DNA of 64,000 nt from Clostridium_AT stratigraminis (lineage in GTDB: Bacteria > Bacillota > Clostridia > Clostridiales > Clostridiaceae): assembly GCF_045310675.1 (NCBI RefSeq), contig NZ_JBJHZZ010000001.1:62001-126000 (forward strand), written 5' to 3'. The position numbers and the translations under genes were made by a program. Within the stretch, counting starts at the first letter, position 1, and each line of letters starts with the position of its first letter. Positions 8,591 to 16,690 of the stretch are shown here, piece after piece. The notes beneath the pieces are model-generated. The model did no database searches and was not told the origin of the DNA. It was given only the letters and a program-made list of their open reading frames with translations.

Positions 8591-9271
8591 ATGAAAAAAA
8601 CAATTAGTTTAATAGCAATATTAATTTTAATTGCATCTTTATTGTTTGGATGTAAGGCACAGACCGTTGACAACCAAAATAACAATTCTAACCAAAATAG
8701 TACAGCTCAAAATGGTCAAAATCAAGGTAATTTTAATGGAAGAGGCCAGTTTCAAATGGCTGATTTATCAGGACAAGTAGTAAGTATAAAAGGAAATGCA
8801 GTAACAATTAAGGTAATAAAGCAGCCTCAGTTTACGCAGCAAAACGGAAATAACAATAATGGAAATAATGGTAACGGTAATAATAGTAACAATAATAACA
8901 ATAACAATAATAACAACAACAATAATAATGGTAATAACAACAATTTTAATTCCAATAATGGGAACGGTAATAATCAAGGCCAAAGACCGAGAAGACAGCT
9001 GGAGTTTACAGGTGAAACAAAAACTATAACAATTCCTGATGGAACTTCAATTACTATAATGGTAAGGGGAAATCAAGGTAGACAAACAGAGCAGTTAAAG
9101 GTTTCTGACATAAAGGCTAATGATATCTTACAAATTTGGTATGCCGATAAGAATAAAGGCACCATTTCTAAAGTATCAGTGCAGGAATACAGCGTAAATG
9201 GCAATGGAGGAAATGGAAGTAACAGCAATAGCAACAATAACAGCGGCAATCAAAATAGTAGTTCAACATAA
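8591..9271 (+). CDS. Asn-rich lipoprotein of unknown function
   Basis: 226 residues. Type II signal peptide with lipobox LFGC (Cys about 21). Two ordered segments, about 55-80 (LSGQVVSIKGNAVTIKV) and 135-205 (TKTITIPDGTSITIMV, KANDILQIWYADKNKG), look like small beta-rich modules. They are separated by an Asn/Gly run of about 55 residues encoded by near-tandem AAT/AAC codons. The tail is again Asn/Ser-rich. No family is recognised. The low-complexity style resembles the C-terminus of the adaptor protein upstream, so a role in the same envelope system is plausible. A terminator follows. Confidence 0.75.
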   Translation: MKKTISLIAILILIASLLFGCKAQTVDNQNNNSNQNSTAQNGQNQGNFNGRGQFQMADLSGQVVSIKGNAVTIKVIKQPQFTQQNGNNNNGNNGNGNNSNNNNNNNNNNNNNNGNNNNFNSNNGNGNNQGQRPRRQLEFTGETKTITIPDGTSITIMVRGNQGRQTEQLKVSDIKANDILQIWYADKNKGTISKVSVQEYSVNGNGGNGSNSNSNNNSGNQNSSST

Positions 9272-9331
9272 TTAAATTTATATGAGTGCTTAAAACTTTA
9301 AGATTAAACAATTAATGAACATCAGATACTT

Positions 9332-9370
9332 AAAAACGCGGAAAGAATTTTTAATTTCTTCCGCGTTTTT
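9332..9370. terminator. Intrinsic terminator between convergent genes
   Basis: A 12-bp stem (AAAAACGCGGAA with its complement), AT-rich loop and flanking A/T runs. It can serve the exporter operon on plus and the ABC importer operon on minus. Confidence 0.85.
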
Positions 9371-9454
9371 CCGTGAATATTGCCTGCACAGTGTTAAAGA
9401 TTACAATAGAGAGTCTGTGAATACTATTTACAATCCTATAATTTGAAATAGGCA

Positions 9455-10201
9455 TTAATTAAAAATAAATTTTTTAATTCTCTCATTTCCCAAATTATTA
9501 AAGAAAGCATCCTTTTGACCTTCCTCAATAATTTCACCATTTTCCATAAAAATAATTCTATCTGCCACTCTTTCAGCAAACTTCATATCATGAGTTATAA
9601 TGAGTACCGCCATGCTATCATTTGCTAGATTCTCAATTGATTTTGCTACACTTTCTGTAAGCTCAGGGTCGAGTGCAGAGGTTGGCTCATCAAAGCACAT
9701 TACTTTAGGACTAAGTGCACAAGCTCTAGCTATAGCAACCCTCTGTTTTTCACCACCAGAAAGCTCACAAGGATAGGAGTTTACACGATCTTTAAGACCT
9801 AGGCTGCTTAATAATTCTACGGCTTTCTCTTTTGCTTCCTTTTTTGAAACTTTATAGGCGTTTATTGGTGCTTCTATAACATTTTCTAGGGCAGATTTTT
9901 GAGGAAACAAGTTGTAACTTTGAAAGACCATGCCAAGATTCTTAATCACATCACGTACATTTTTCTTCTTAGGATATAAGCTTTTATTATTCTCATCCTT
10001 ACATAGAAACTTTCCGTCTATTTCTATAGATCCACTGTCAGATCTTTCAAGGCCATTTATACATCTTAAAAGAGTAGTCTTTCCTGCACCAGAGGGGCCG
10101 ATTATTGCTAGTATTTCTCCTTCTCTTAATTCTAAATTTATATTCTTTAACACCTGATTTTGTTTAAAGCTTTTATTTAAGTTATCTACTTTTAAAATCA
10201 T
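9455..10201 (-). CDS. Amino-acid ABC importer ATPase (GlnQ/HisP-like)
   Basis: 248 residues, typical of polar amino-acid ABC ATPases. Walker A GPSGAGKTT (about 34-42), Q-loop MVFQSYNLFP, signature LSGGEKQRVAIARA, Walker B MCFDEPTSALDPE, switch His in IITHDM. ATG 10201 is chosen because GGGAG lies 10 bases upstream; the GTG three codons earlier overlaps that site. It is the last gene of the three-gene importer operon. The upstream T-box suggests histidine as substrate. Confidence 0.93.
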   Translation of the reverse strand: MILKVDNLNKSFKQNQVLKNINLELREGEILAIIGPSGAGKTTLLRCINGLERSDSGSIEIDGKFLCKDENNKSLYPKKKNVRDVIKNLGMVFQSYNLFPQKSALENVIEAPINAYKVSKKEAKEKAVELLSSLGLKDRVNSYPCELSGGEKQRVAIARACALSPKVMCFDEPTSALDPELTESVAKSIENLANDSMAVLIITHDMKFAERVADRIIFMENGEIIEEGQKDAFFNNLGNERIKKFIFN

Positions 10202-10215
10202 AATTGTCACACTCC

Positions 10216-10857
10216 CTAGTTATAGTATGAGTACTTTTCTTCAAATACTTTAAAGAATTTTGTTAAGACAGCTGTTATTACAAGATAAAATATACCAACT
10301 ACAATTAAGGGAGTTAAGGTAGCATCTCTGTTTGATGCAATTTTACCTGCGCGAAGCAGCTCTCCAAGTCCAACTACATAAACCAAGGAGGTATCTTTTA
10401 CTAAGGTTATAACCTCATTAGAAATTGGAGGTAGAGTCCTTTTAATAACTTGAGGGAGAATAATTCTAATAAAGGTTTTAAACCTAGTAAGCCCTAAAAC
10501 TTCGGCAGCTTCATATTGTCCTTTGTCTATTCCCTCAATGCCGCTTCTAAAAATTTCTGCAAAATAAGCACTATAATTTAATACAAATGCTATAATTGCA
10601 GCTGTATATCTATCAAAGGTAATACCGACTACAGGCAGACCAAAGAATATAAATATTAATTGCAAAAGCAGAGGGGTTCCCCTCATAACCCAAATATATA
10701 GCTGCACTATTTTATTTAAAATCTGCAGCTTAGATATCCTTGTAATTGACACTATCACACCTAAGGGGATAGACAGTAAAGCTGTTATTAAAAATATTTG
10801 CATTGTTGTATTGAGTCCATCAAGCATGGAAGGTATTAAATTATAAATATAGTCCAC
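10216..10857 (-). CDS. Amino-acid ABC importer permease (HisM/GlnP-like)
   Basis: 213 residues, about five transmembrane helices. The binding-protein-dependent transport signature is visible (YEAAEVLGLTRFKTFIRIILPQ, EAA loop that contacts the ATPase). An N-terminal segment of the HEQRo type (TMQIFLITALLSIPLGVIV) is present. It lies 14 bases upstream of the ATPase gene and 15 bases after the binding-protein gene. A single permease gene implies a homodimeric membrane channel. Confidence 0.92.
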   Translation of the reverse strand: MDYIYNLIPSMLDGLNTTMQIFLITALLSIPLGVIVSITRISKLQILNKIVQLYIWVMRGTPLLLQLIFIFFGLPVVGITFDRYTAAIIAFVLNYSAYFAEIFRSGIEGIDKGQYEAAEVLGLTRFKTFIRIILPQVIKRTLPPISNEVITLVKDTSLVYVVGLGELLRAGKIASNRDATLTPLIVVGIFYLVITAVLTKFFKVFEEKYSYYN

Positions 10858-10872
10858 TTGTAATCACCTTCC

Positions 10873-11688
10873 TTATTTTACAATATTAGAACCAAACCAC
10901 TTTTTTGATATTTCTACGCTGGTTCCATCTTTCTTCATATTTTCTAATTCACTATTAACTTTATTGACTATCTCACTATCAGCTTTTCTAATTCCCACAG
11001 CATACTGCTCCTTACCAAAGTCCTCTTGAAGTACTTTATATTTTTCTATACCTCTTTCCTTCATATAGTATCTGGCTAAAACCTCATCAGCTACTACTGC
11101 ATCTACTCTGCCTGCCTCTAAGTCCATAAAGGCTTCATTATTTGTATCAAATAGTACTGGCTTTCCTGAATTTAGGGATTTTAAGACCTCTGGCTCTTTG
11201 TTTAATGCATCTAAGGAGCTTGACCCATTTTGAACAGCAACTTTTTTACCTTGAAGATCCTTTTTACTTTGTATATTTGAACTTGCCAGAGTTATAATAA
11301 GCTGTCTATTTTCTAAATAGGGATTAGTAAAGGAAACCTTTTGCTTTCTCTCATCAGTTATTGAATATCCATTCCATATTAAGTCAATGTTTCCTGAATT
11401 AAGTTCTGTTTCTTTCATGGACCAATCAATGGATTGGAACTTAACATTTATACCAATTCTCTTAAATACTTCTTTAGCTAAATCTACGTCAAAGCCTACA
11501 ATGTCTCCTTTGGTATCTTTAAAACCCATAGGTGCAAAGGTATCATCAAGGCCAACAACCACATAGCCTTTAGTCTTTAATTTTGAAAAGGAATCCACAT
11601 TACTTGTCATATTTTTTGAACATCCTGAAAATATTGTTATGCCAAATACAAATAGAATTATTAAAACTACGAAATTTTTTGTTTTCAT
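10873..11688 (-). CDS. Amino-acid ABC importer substrate-binding lipoprotein
   Basis: 271 residues from ATG 11688, which has AAGGAGA 9-10 bases upstream; an earlier in-frame ATG has no such site. Lipobox FSGC (Cys about 23). SBP_bac_3 fold: KGYVVVGLDDTFAPMGF, GFDVDLAKEVFKRIG, DLIWNGYSITDERKQKVSFTNPY split by the usual hinge, then VVADEVLARYYM. First gene of the importer operon and the direct target of the T-box leader. Ligand specificity is not evident from the protein alone. Confidence 0.92.
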   Translation of the reverse strand: MKTKNFVVLIILFVFGITIFSGCSKNMTSNVDSFSKLKTKGYVVVGLDDTFAPMGFKDTKGDIVGFDVDLAKEVFKRIGINVKFQSIDWSMKETELNSGNIDLIWNGYSITDERKQKVSFTNPYLENRQLIITLASSNIQSKKDLQGKKVAVQNGSSSLDALNKEPEVLKSLNSGKPVLFDTNNEAFMDLEAGRVDAVVADEVLARYYMKERGIEKYKVLQEDFGKEQYAVGIRKADSEIVNKVNSELENMKKDGTSVEISKKWFGSNIVK

Positions 11689-11814
11689 TATTTTATCTCT
11701 CCTTAACATTTTGTGATTTAAGCTTTGTGCATTAGCTGCAGCATATAAACTTATTATGAAAAATAGCTAACTCCTTTTTATTTCATAAATTTGCAGCGCT
11801 ACAATTTTAAGAAA

Positions 11815-12065
11815 TAAAAAAACTCTCGTCCTCTAGCTTTTGCTAGAGGACGAGAGTAATACTCACGTGGTTCCACCTCAATTTATTAATATCTCACAAT
11901 ATTAACCTCTTCGAGTACGACAATATATGCTTATACTCTAGCACTATAACGGGTGCAGGTAATCCGGAGGCAGTCTACTTCCTGTAGGGTTCGATGCTCA
12001 GCTCAAAGATGTGTTCAAAATATACTCTAATGTCCTTCTCACCAACCAGGAGCTCTCTGTAATAG
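11815..12065 (-). promoter_or_regulatory. T-box leader, probable histidine specifier
   Basis: Reading the minus strand: Stem I starts near 12060 (GAGAG, then GGTTGGTGAGAAGG). The specifier region reads GAA-CAC-A with CAC at 12013-12011. The T-box core GGTGGAACCACG is at 11878-11865, and a 16-bp terminator stem (11857-11842 with 11837-11822) is followed by seven T. In the two Thr T-boxes of this window the specifier is followed by A and lies six bases before GAGT; CAC fits both rules with GAGC. The alternative frame gives ACA (Thr), which fits less well. It should raise importer transcription when tRNA-His is uncharged. Confidence 0.85.
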
Positions 12066-12124
12066 AAAATATATTTTTACTCTTTCTTATCAATGCTATT
12101 ATTTCTATAATTTATTATATTAGT

Positions 12125-12153
12125 ATTGTAACGTGATAAAGTAAATTTGTCAA
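12125..12153 (-). promoter_or_regulatory. SigA-type promoter of the T-box/importer operon
   Basis: Minus strand TTGACA (12153-12148), 17-base spacer, TACAAT (12130-12125), about 60 bases upstream of T-box Stem I. Confidence 0.75.
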
Positions 12154-12213
12154 CCAATTTTATAAAGGAGAAATCTAATTTATTTACAATTTGAAAATAA
12201 ATTCACCTTTAAA

Positions 12214-12242
12214 TTGACATAATTTAAAGGTATATTGATAAT
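12214..12242 (+). promoter_or_regulatory. Candidate promoter of the cytochrome b5-like gene
   Basis: TTGACA at 12214, 17-base spacer, GATAAT at 12237, 43 bases before the ATG. It is divergent from the importer promoter. Confidence 0.5.
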
Positions 12243-12284
12243 AAATATTATTCGATGATAATAATTATTAAAGGAGTGAAAGTT

Positions 12285-12665
12285 ATGAAAAAAGTATTTA
12301 TTTTTGGTATATTAAGCTTTATGCTAATTATAAGCGGATGTTCAAATAAGAATTCAGAGGTACAAAGCACGGTTAATCCAAATGCTAGTACTAAAAGTAG
12401 TACAAATTCTGTAACAAATTCAAATTCATCAGTAAACAAGGAATTCACTTTAGCTGAATTATCAAAGTATAATGGTCAAAATGGGAACCCAGCTTATGTT
12501 GCAGTTGATGGGGTAGTTTACGATGTAACTAATGCAAAGGGCTGGAGAAATGGCAAACATGTAGGTGGTGTTACCGCTGGAAAAGATTTGTCAAAAGAAA
12601 TAGAACAGTCTCCACATGGAAAAGATGTTCTACAAGGACTTCCGGTTGTAGGAAAACTTAAATAA
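12285..12665 (+). CDS. Cytochrome b5-like heme-binding domain lipoprotein
   Basis: 126 residues from ATG 12285 (AAAGGAG, 8 bases upstream). Type II signal with lipobox IISGC (Cys about 19), a Ser/Thr/Asn linker, then a cytochrome b5-like domain (about 54-126): FTLAELSKYNG, AYVAVDGVVYDVT, HVGGVTAGKDLS, SPHGKDVL. The axial His candidates are in KHVGG and SPHGK. This short bacterial version resembles membrane-associated progesterone-receptor-type b5 domains. A surface-bound heme or small-ligand carrier is likely. It is monocistronic. Confidence 0.85.
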   Translation: MKKVFIFGILSFMLIISGCSNKNSEVQSTVNPNASTKSSTNSVTNSNSSVNKEFTLAELSKYNGQNGNPAYVAVDGVVYDVTNAKGWRNGKHVGGVTAGKDLSKEIEQSPHGKDVLQGLPVVGKLK

Positions 12666-12816
12666 TATTAATTTTTTATAGGATAGTATTACATACTGAA
12701 ATCTGGAGCTAATATTGTATTTTATTCATGTATTGTTATACTATTAGTAGGAATTATTAAATTTAAGCTATACGGTAAAATACAATGCAGATTAATTATT
12801 CATAAGGAGAAACTAG

Positions 12817-13395
12817 ATGCGTATTATTGTTGGAATAACTGGAGCAAGTGGAGTAATACTGGGATATCATTTGTTAAAGGCATTAAAAGCATATCCAGAG
12901 TGTGAAACTCATTTAATAATAACAGATGGTGCAAAACGGACTTTTAAAATGGAAACACATATAAACATATCAGAAGTTGAAGCTTTGGCAGATGTTGTAC
13001 ATGATAATAGTAACCTTGGAGCAAGTATCGCTAGTGGTTCCTTTAAAACAGATGGAATGACAGTAATTCCTTGCAGTATGAAAACATTGTCGGGAATCGC
13101 CACGGGCTATGCTGATAATTTATTAATAAGGGCTGCAGATGTGTGCTTAAAGGAAAATAGACGTATTGTATTGGTACCAAGGGAAATGCCTTTTGGGAAG
13201 GTGCATATTAAAAATTTGAAAGAAGCTTCTGACTTAGGCTGTGTTATCATGCCTCCAGTTTTAACCTTCTATAATTCTGCGGAAACTGTTGAAGAGCAAA
13301 TTAGTCATATAATTGGTAAAATCTTAATGCAGTTTGGGCTAGACTATGAGAATTTTGTTGTGTGGAAGGGTGACGAATTTAATAAAGAGCAGTAA
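12817..13395 (+). CDS. UbiX/Pad1-like flavin prenyltransferase
   Basis: 192 residues, the full UbiX length. It shows the N-terminal flavin-binding Rossmann-like motif (IIVGITGASGVILG), the SGSF-type loop (IASGSFKTDGMTVIPCSMKTL), the A-D-V-C-L-KE-R helix, LVPREMP, and the PP-V-T-F-Y segment that orders the active site. UbiX makes the prenylated FMN cofactor used by UbiD-type decarboxylases; in some bacteria the homologue is subunit B of hydroxyarylic acid decarboxylase. No UbiD partner is adjacent. AAGGAG precedes the ATG. Confidence 0.87.
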   Translation: MRIIVGITGASGVILGYHLLKALKAYPECETHLIITDGAKRTFKMETHINISEVEALADVVHDNSNLGASIASGSFKTDGMTVIPCSMKTLSGIATGYADNLLIRAADVCLKENRRIVLVPREMPFGKVHIKNLKEASDLGCVIMPPVLTFYNSAETVEEQISHIIGKILMQFGLDYENFVVWKGDEFNKEQ

Positions 13396-13399
13396 AGTT

Positions 13400-13441
13400 A
13401 AGTGCCGCCCCTTAACCCTTTAAAGTTAGTGGGAGGCACTA
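13400..13441. terminator. Hairpin between convergent genes
   Basis: Arms starting AGTGCC and ending GGCACT pair with a few mismatches around an 8-10 base loop. It overlaps the last codons of the minus-strand deacetylase gene. The T run is weak on both sides. Confidence 0.5.
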
Positions 13442-14361
13442 TTTACTAAACTTTTAAAATTATTCATATCATATTTATTGCTTACGTAAAGTCTATGAAG
13501 CTTAAATAAACCATTTGATTTATTAGCAGTTCCTGTTATAGTTGAGAATGCCATTTTATAGCCAACATCTTCAACTATTTTTAGAGTATCATTATTAAAT
13601 TTCCCATAGGGATAAGCAATATATGGAACTTCTCTTCCTAGAACCTTTTCAAGAGCAGCTTTTGAGTCTTTAAGTTGACTTAATTGAACATCATAAGTTA
13701 ATTTGTTTAATTCAGGATGGGATACTGTATGCGACTCAATTTCCATACCAGACTTATCCATTTCCTGAAGCTCTAAACTTGTTAAGTACCTATTATCGGT
13801 GTCTATACAAGAAGTAATCATAAATACTGTTGCCTTAAGATTAAATTCTTTAATTACAGGAAGAGCATTTGTATAATTATCAACATAGCCATCATCCAGG
13901 GTAATAATTATGGGTTTCTTAGGCAGTTCGCTGCCATTAACTAGATGATCGTATAATTCATTAAGGGTTAGAGTGGTAAAGCCATTATCCTTAAGATACT
14001 TCATTTGAAGCCTAAATTTGTCTTTTGGTATTCTAAGTTCATTGCCCTTCTCATAAGCTATGGAATGATACATTAAAACAGGGATATCCCTTGACTTTCC
14101 TTCCCCTTTAACTGCTTCCAGAATCTTTATTTTTTCGGCTTGGAGTTTCTCGTCTTCTGCCTTTTTAGCCTCTTCAGTCTTCTTAGCTTCGTAAAGCTTT
14201 CTTTGATTCTCAGCTTCTTTTTCCTTTTCAGCTTGTGCCGCGGCCTGGGCCCTTGCTTTCTCTGAGGAATGTTTAATTGAATAAAAACCTAATGAACTTA
14301 TTAAAAGGATTATAACAAAGATAATTGCGGATAGTACATATTTTCTACTATGTTTTCTCAT
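13426..14361 (-). CDS. Membrane-anchored polysaccharide deacetylase
   Basis: 311 residues. Transmembrane anchor about 8-28, a charged Ala/Glu/Lys coiled-coil (about 35-85), then a NodB homology domain (about 95-300). Motifs: MYHS, ITLDDGYVDN (catalytic Asp and metal Asp), HTVSHPEL (metal His pair), AYPYGKFN. Likely removes acetyl groups from peptidoglycan or another wall glycan outside the membrane. It ends in the shared hairpin and appears monocistronic. Confidence 0.9.
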   Translation of the reverse strand: MRKHSRKYVLSAIIFVIILLISSLGFYSIKHSSEKARAQAAAQAEKEKEAENQRKLYEAKKTEEAKKAEDEKLQAEKIKILEAVKGEGKSRDIPVLMYHSIAYEKGNELRIPKDKFRLQMKYLKDNGFTTLTLNELYDHLVNGSELPKKPIIITLDDGYVDNYTNALPVIKEFNLKATVFMITSCIDTDNRYLTSLELQEMDKSGMEIESHTVSHPELNKLTYDVQLSQLKDSKAALEKVLGREVPYIAYPYGKFNNDTLKIVEDVGYKMAFSTITGTANKSNGLFKLHRLYVSNKYDMNNFKSLVNSASH

Positions 14362-14459
14362 AAAATATCCTCACTTTTAGAAATATGTAGTAAATAATAA
14401 AATTATAGCATAATTTGTATATGAATAATATACATGAAATATAAAAAATGTGATATGGA

Positions 14460-14496
14460 TGTGGCAAGGACGTTTCTCGGACGTCCCATTGCCACA
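14460..14496 (-). promoter_or_regulatory. Two-tier hairpin upstream of the deacetylase gene
   Basis: Outer arms TGTGGCAA/TTGCCACA and inner arms GGACGT/ACGTCC form a GC-rich stem in an AT-rich spacer, between the helicase terminator and the deacetylase start. Purpose unclear: a second terminator or a regulatory site. Confidence 0.4.
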
Positions 14497-14502
14497 TTAA
14501 AA

Positions 14503-14541
14503 AAGGTTAAAGCAAAATATAAAAATATTTGCTTTAACCTT
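14503..14541 (-). terminator. Intrinsic terminator of the ftsH-helD transcript
   Basis: A 14-bp stem (14541-14528 with 14516-14503) runs into a T run on the minus strand, directly after the helicase stop codon. Confidence 0.85.
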
Positions 14542-14554
14542 ATTATTTTAATTT

Positions 14555-16690
14555 TTAAATTTTATATACTAACAATTCATGTAATGCTCTAGTTGCCATT
14601 ACATAATTAAGCTTGCTGTCACTTAAATTTTCATTATCCTTAATTAAAATAACGGCATCAAATTCTAAACCCTTAGCAAAGTAGGAGGGGATAACAACAG
14701 TCCCACCGTTATAAATTAAATCTTCTTCATCTAAGAGTTTAATGTAATCCTTTGATTTAAGACTTTTTCCTATCTTCTCAGTTTCCTCCATATCTCTACA
14801 AAGGACAGCAATATTTTCATATTCTTTAGCTTTAAGAGTTTGGAGGGCCTTATCAATAGCTTCGATTAAGTCATCTTCGTTATTAAAGCTTTTTTCTATT
14901 ACTTTTTCACCATTTCTTACCAAAGGTGCTATTCTGTTATCACCTATAAATTTATTAGCATATTCCATTATCTCCTTAGTGGATCTATAACTCTTATACA
15001 AGTTAAAGTATTCAATATTAAGAGAGGGTAGAATCTTATGAAGGCCAAGCATTGGAGAAGTTCCATCAAGTGGTATAAGCCTTTGATTACTATCACCTAC
15101 AATAGTAAGAGAATTGCACCTTGTAAGCTCTTTAATAACAAAGAACTGAATAGGGCTGTAGTCTTGTGCCTCATCTATAACTACATGCTTTATTTCTTCT
15201 TTTAAAGTTAAACCTTCTAGTTTTAATTTAAGATATAAAATTGGGGCTAAATCGTCTTGGGTAAGCTCTTTATCTTCATTTATTTCATTATAAAGCTCTA
15301 TACAAGAAGGGTTATTAAGCCATTTCATTTCCTTTTTAGCCCTCATAACTTCATTAACTGCTTCTCTAATATTATTTATTCTAGCCATATTAAGAGAGGT
15401 TTCAAATAGCTCAAGTTCAGCCTTGGACATACTTCTGATATTTTCCTTATATTCACGCTGAATTGTTCTTATTCTATCATCTCTTAGCTCTTTAAGCTTT
15501 GAAAAAATAATTCTTTTTATTTTTTTAGAACGCCTGAAAAGAGGCATGGATTTATAATGAAAATTAAACAGCTTATCAATTTCTTTTATGTCAACTGCGG
15601 TTTTATCAAAGTAATTTACAGCTTTATAACTAAATAAGCTTAAGTCTAGCTTATTAGAAAACACATTAAGAGTATTTAAGTAATCTAATGAAGTTTTTCT
15701 GCGTACATCTGTAATAAAATCCACATCTTCTTTTAAGATCTTTTCCATGTAGGTTTTAAAATCCATTACAGTGGGAGTATCTAAAATTTTCATAGCAAAA
15801 TTTCTAAAGGTTGTTTGTCTTACTCCTACTTCACCCAGACTTGGAAGCACTGTACCAATATACTCCATGAAAATACTGTTTGGGCCAAGTATAAGCACCT
15901 TATCTTGCAGTGTATCTCTGTGATTATAAAGTAAATATGAGATCCTATGAAGAGCAACAGTAGTTTTTCCGCTTCCTGCAACACCATCTACTACAATTGT
16001 TTTATCCTTAGGTTGTCTAATTAGCTGGTCTTGCTCTTCTTGAATGGTCATTATAATATCTCTTAATTTCGCAGAGGTATTGGAGCTTAATACTAACTGG
16101 AGTATGTCATCTTTAACATCTAAAGCTGAGTCAAATAGGCCTACCAGTTTAGATTTCTTAATAACAAATTGTCTTTTAAGCTTAATATCTACTGTTATGT
16201 TGCCTGCTGGGGCATTATAGGAATTCTCCCCAAGCCTATTAGCGTAGAAAAGAGCCGAAACAGGGGCTCTCCAATCAACTATTACAGGTTCATATTCTCC
16301 TTCAGGAGTCATACCAAATCTGCCTACATAAATTATTTCCTTATCATCTTCATCAGCTTCATTAAAATCAACTCTTCCGAAATATGGAGAAGCAGATAGT
16401 ATGTTAAGTTCCTTTAATCTGGAATCAATATTTTTAAAGGACTCCTCTTTAACATATCTTTCATGATCAAAGTATTCAATAAGTTTATCTTCATCATCTC
16501 GATATTCTTCAATTGTCTTTTTTCTGTAATCTTCTATATAATTAGTAACATCTTTCCTTTTATTAATGTAGACTAATATTTCTTTATTAATTAAATCTAT
16601 TACATCTGAAAGCTTTGTGCTTTCTAGGTTAAACTGTAATTCCTTTTGAAACTCAAGTTCTTTTTCTAGTGTAAATTCATTATTCTCCAA
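14555..16690 (-). CDS. helD: HelD-type UvrD-like helicase (RNA polymerase recycling)
   Basis: About 711 residues. An N-terminal coiled-coil arm (about 5-110) and an Ile/Val-rich domain (YVGRFGMTPEGEYEPVIVDWRAPV) are typical of HelD. Superfamily-1 motifs follow: Walker A GVAGSGKTT near 235, motif II VVIDEAQDYSP, motif III VGDSNQRL, motif IV-like YKSYRST, and a C-terminal VMATRALHEL. In Gram-positive bacteria HelD removes RNA polymerase from stalled complexes. I start at TTG 16690 because AAGGAAGG lies 8 bases upstream; ATG 16714 is the alternative. Either way the start overlaps ftsH, so the two genes are co-transcribed and possibly coupled. Confidence 0.87.
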   Translation of the reverse strand: MENNEFTLEKELEFQKELQFNLESTKLSDVIDLINKEILVYINKRKDVTNYIEDYRKKTIEEYRDDEDKLIEYFDHERYVKEESFKNIDSRLKELNILSASPYFGRVDFNEADEDDKEIIYVGRFGMTPEGEYEPVIVDWRAPVSALFYANRLGENSYNAPAGNITVDIKLKRQFVIKKSKLVGLFDSALDVKDDILQLVLSSNTSAKLRDIIMTIQEEQDQLIRQPKDKTIVVDGVAGSGKTTVALHRISYLLYNHRDTLQDKVLILGPNSIFMEYIGTVLPSLGEVGVRQTTFRNFAMKILDTPTVMDFKTYMEKILKEDVDFITDVRRKTSLDYLNTLNVFSNKLDLSLFSYKAVNYFDKTAVDIKEIDKLFNFHYKSMPLFRRSKKIKRIIFSKLKELRDDRIRTIQREYKENIRSMSKAELELFETSLNMARINNIREAVNEVMRAKKEMKWLNNPSCIELYNEINEDKELTQDDLAPILYLKLKLEGLTLKEEIKHVVIDEAQDYSPIQFFVIKELTRCNSLTIVGDSNQRLIPLDGTSPMLGLHKILPSLNIEYFNLYKSYRSTKEIMEYANKFIGDNRIAPLVRNGEKVIEKSFNNEDDLIEAIDKALQTLKAKEYENIAVLCRDMEETEKIGKSLKSKDYIKLLDEEDLIYNGGTVVIPSYFAKGLEFDAVILIKDNENLSDSKLNYVMATRALHELLVYKI

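Noticed and set aside
8768..8983. Minus-strand open frame of 71 codons opposite the Asn-rich lipoprotein
   Set aside because: It exists because the AAT/AAC repeat lacks stops on the other strand; it encodes a poly-Ile/Val product with no ribosome site.
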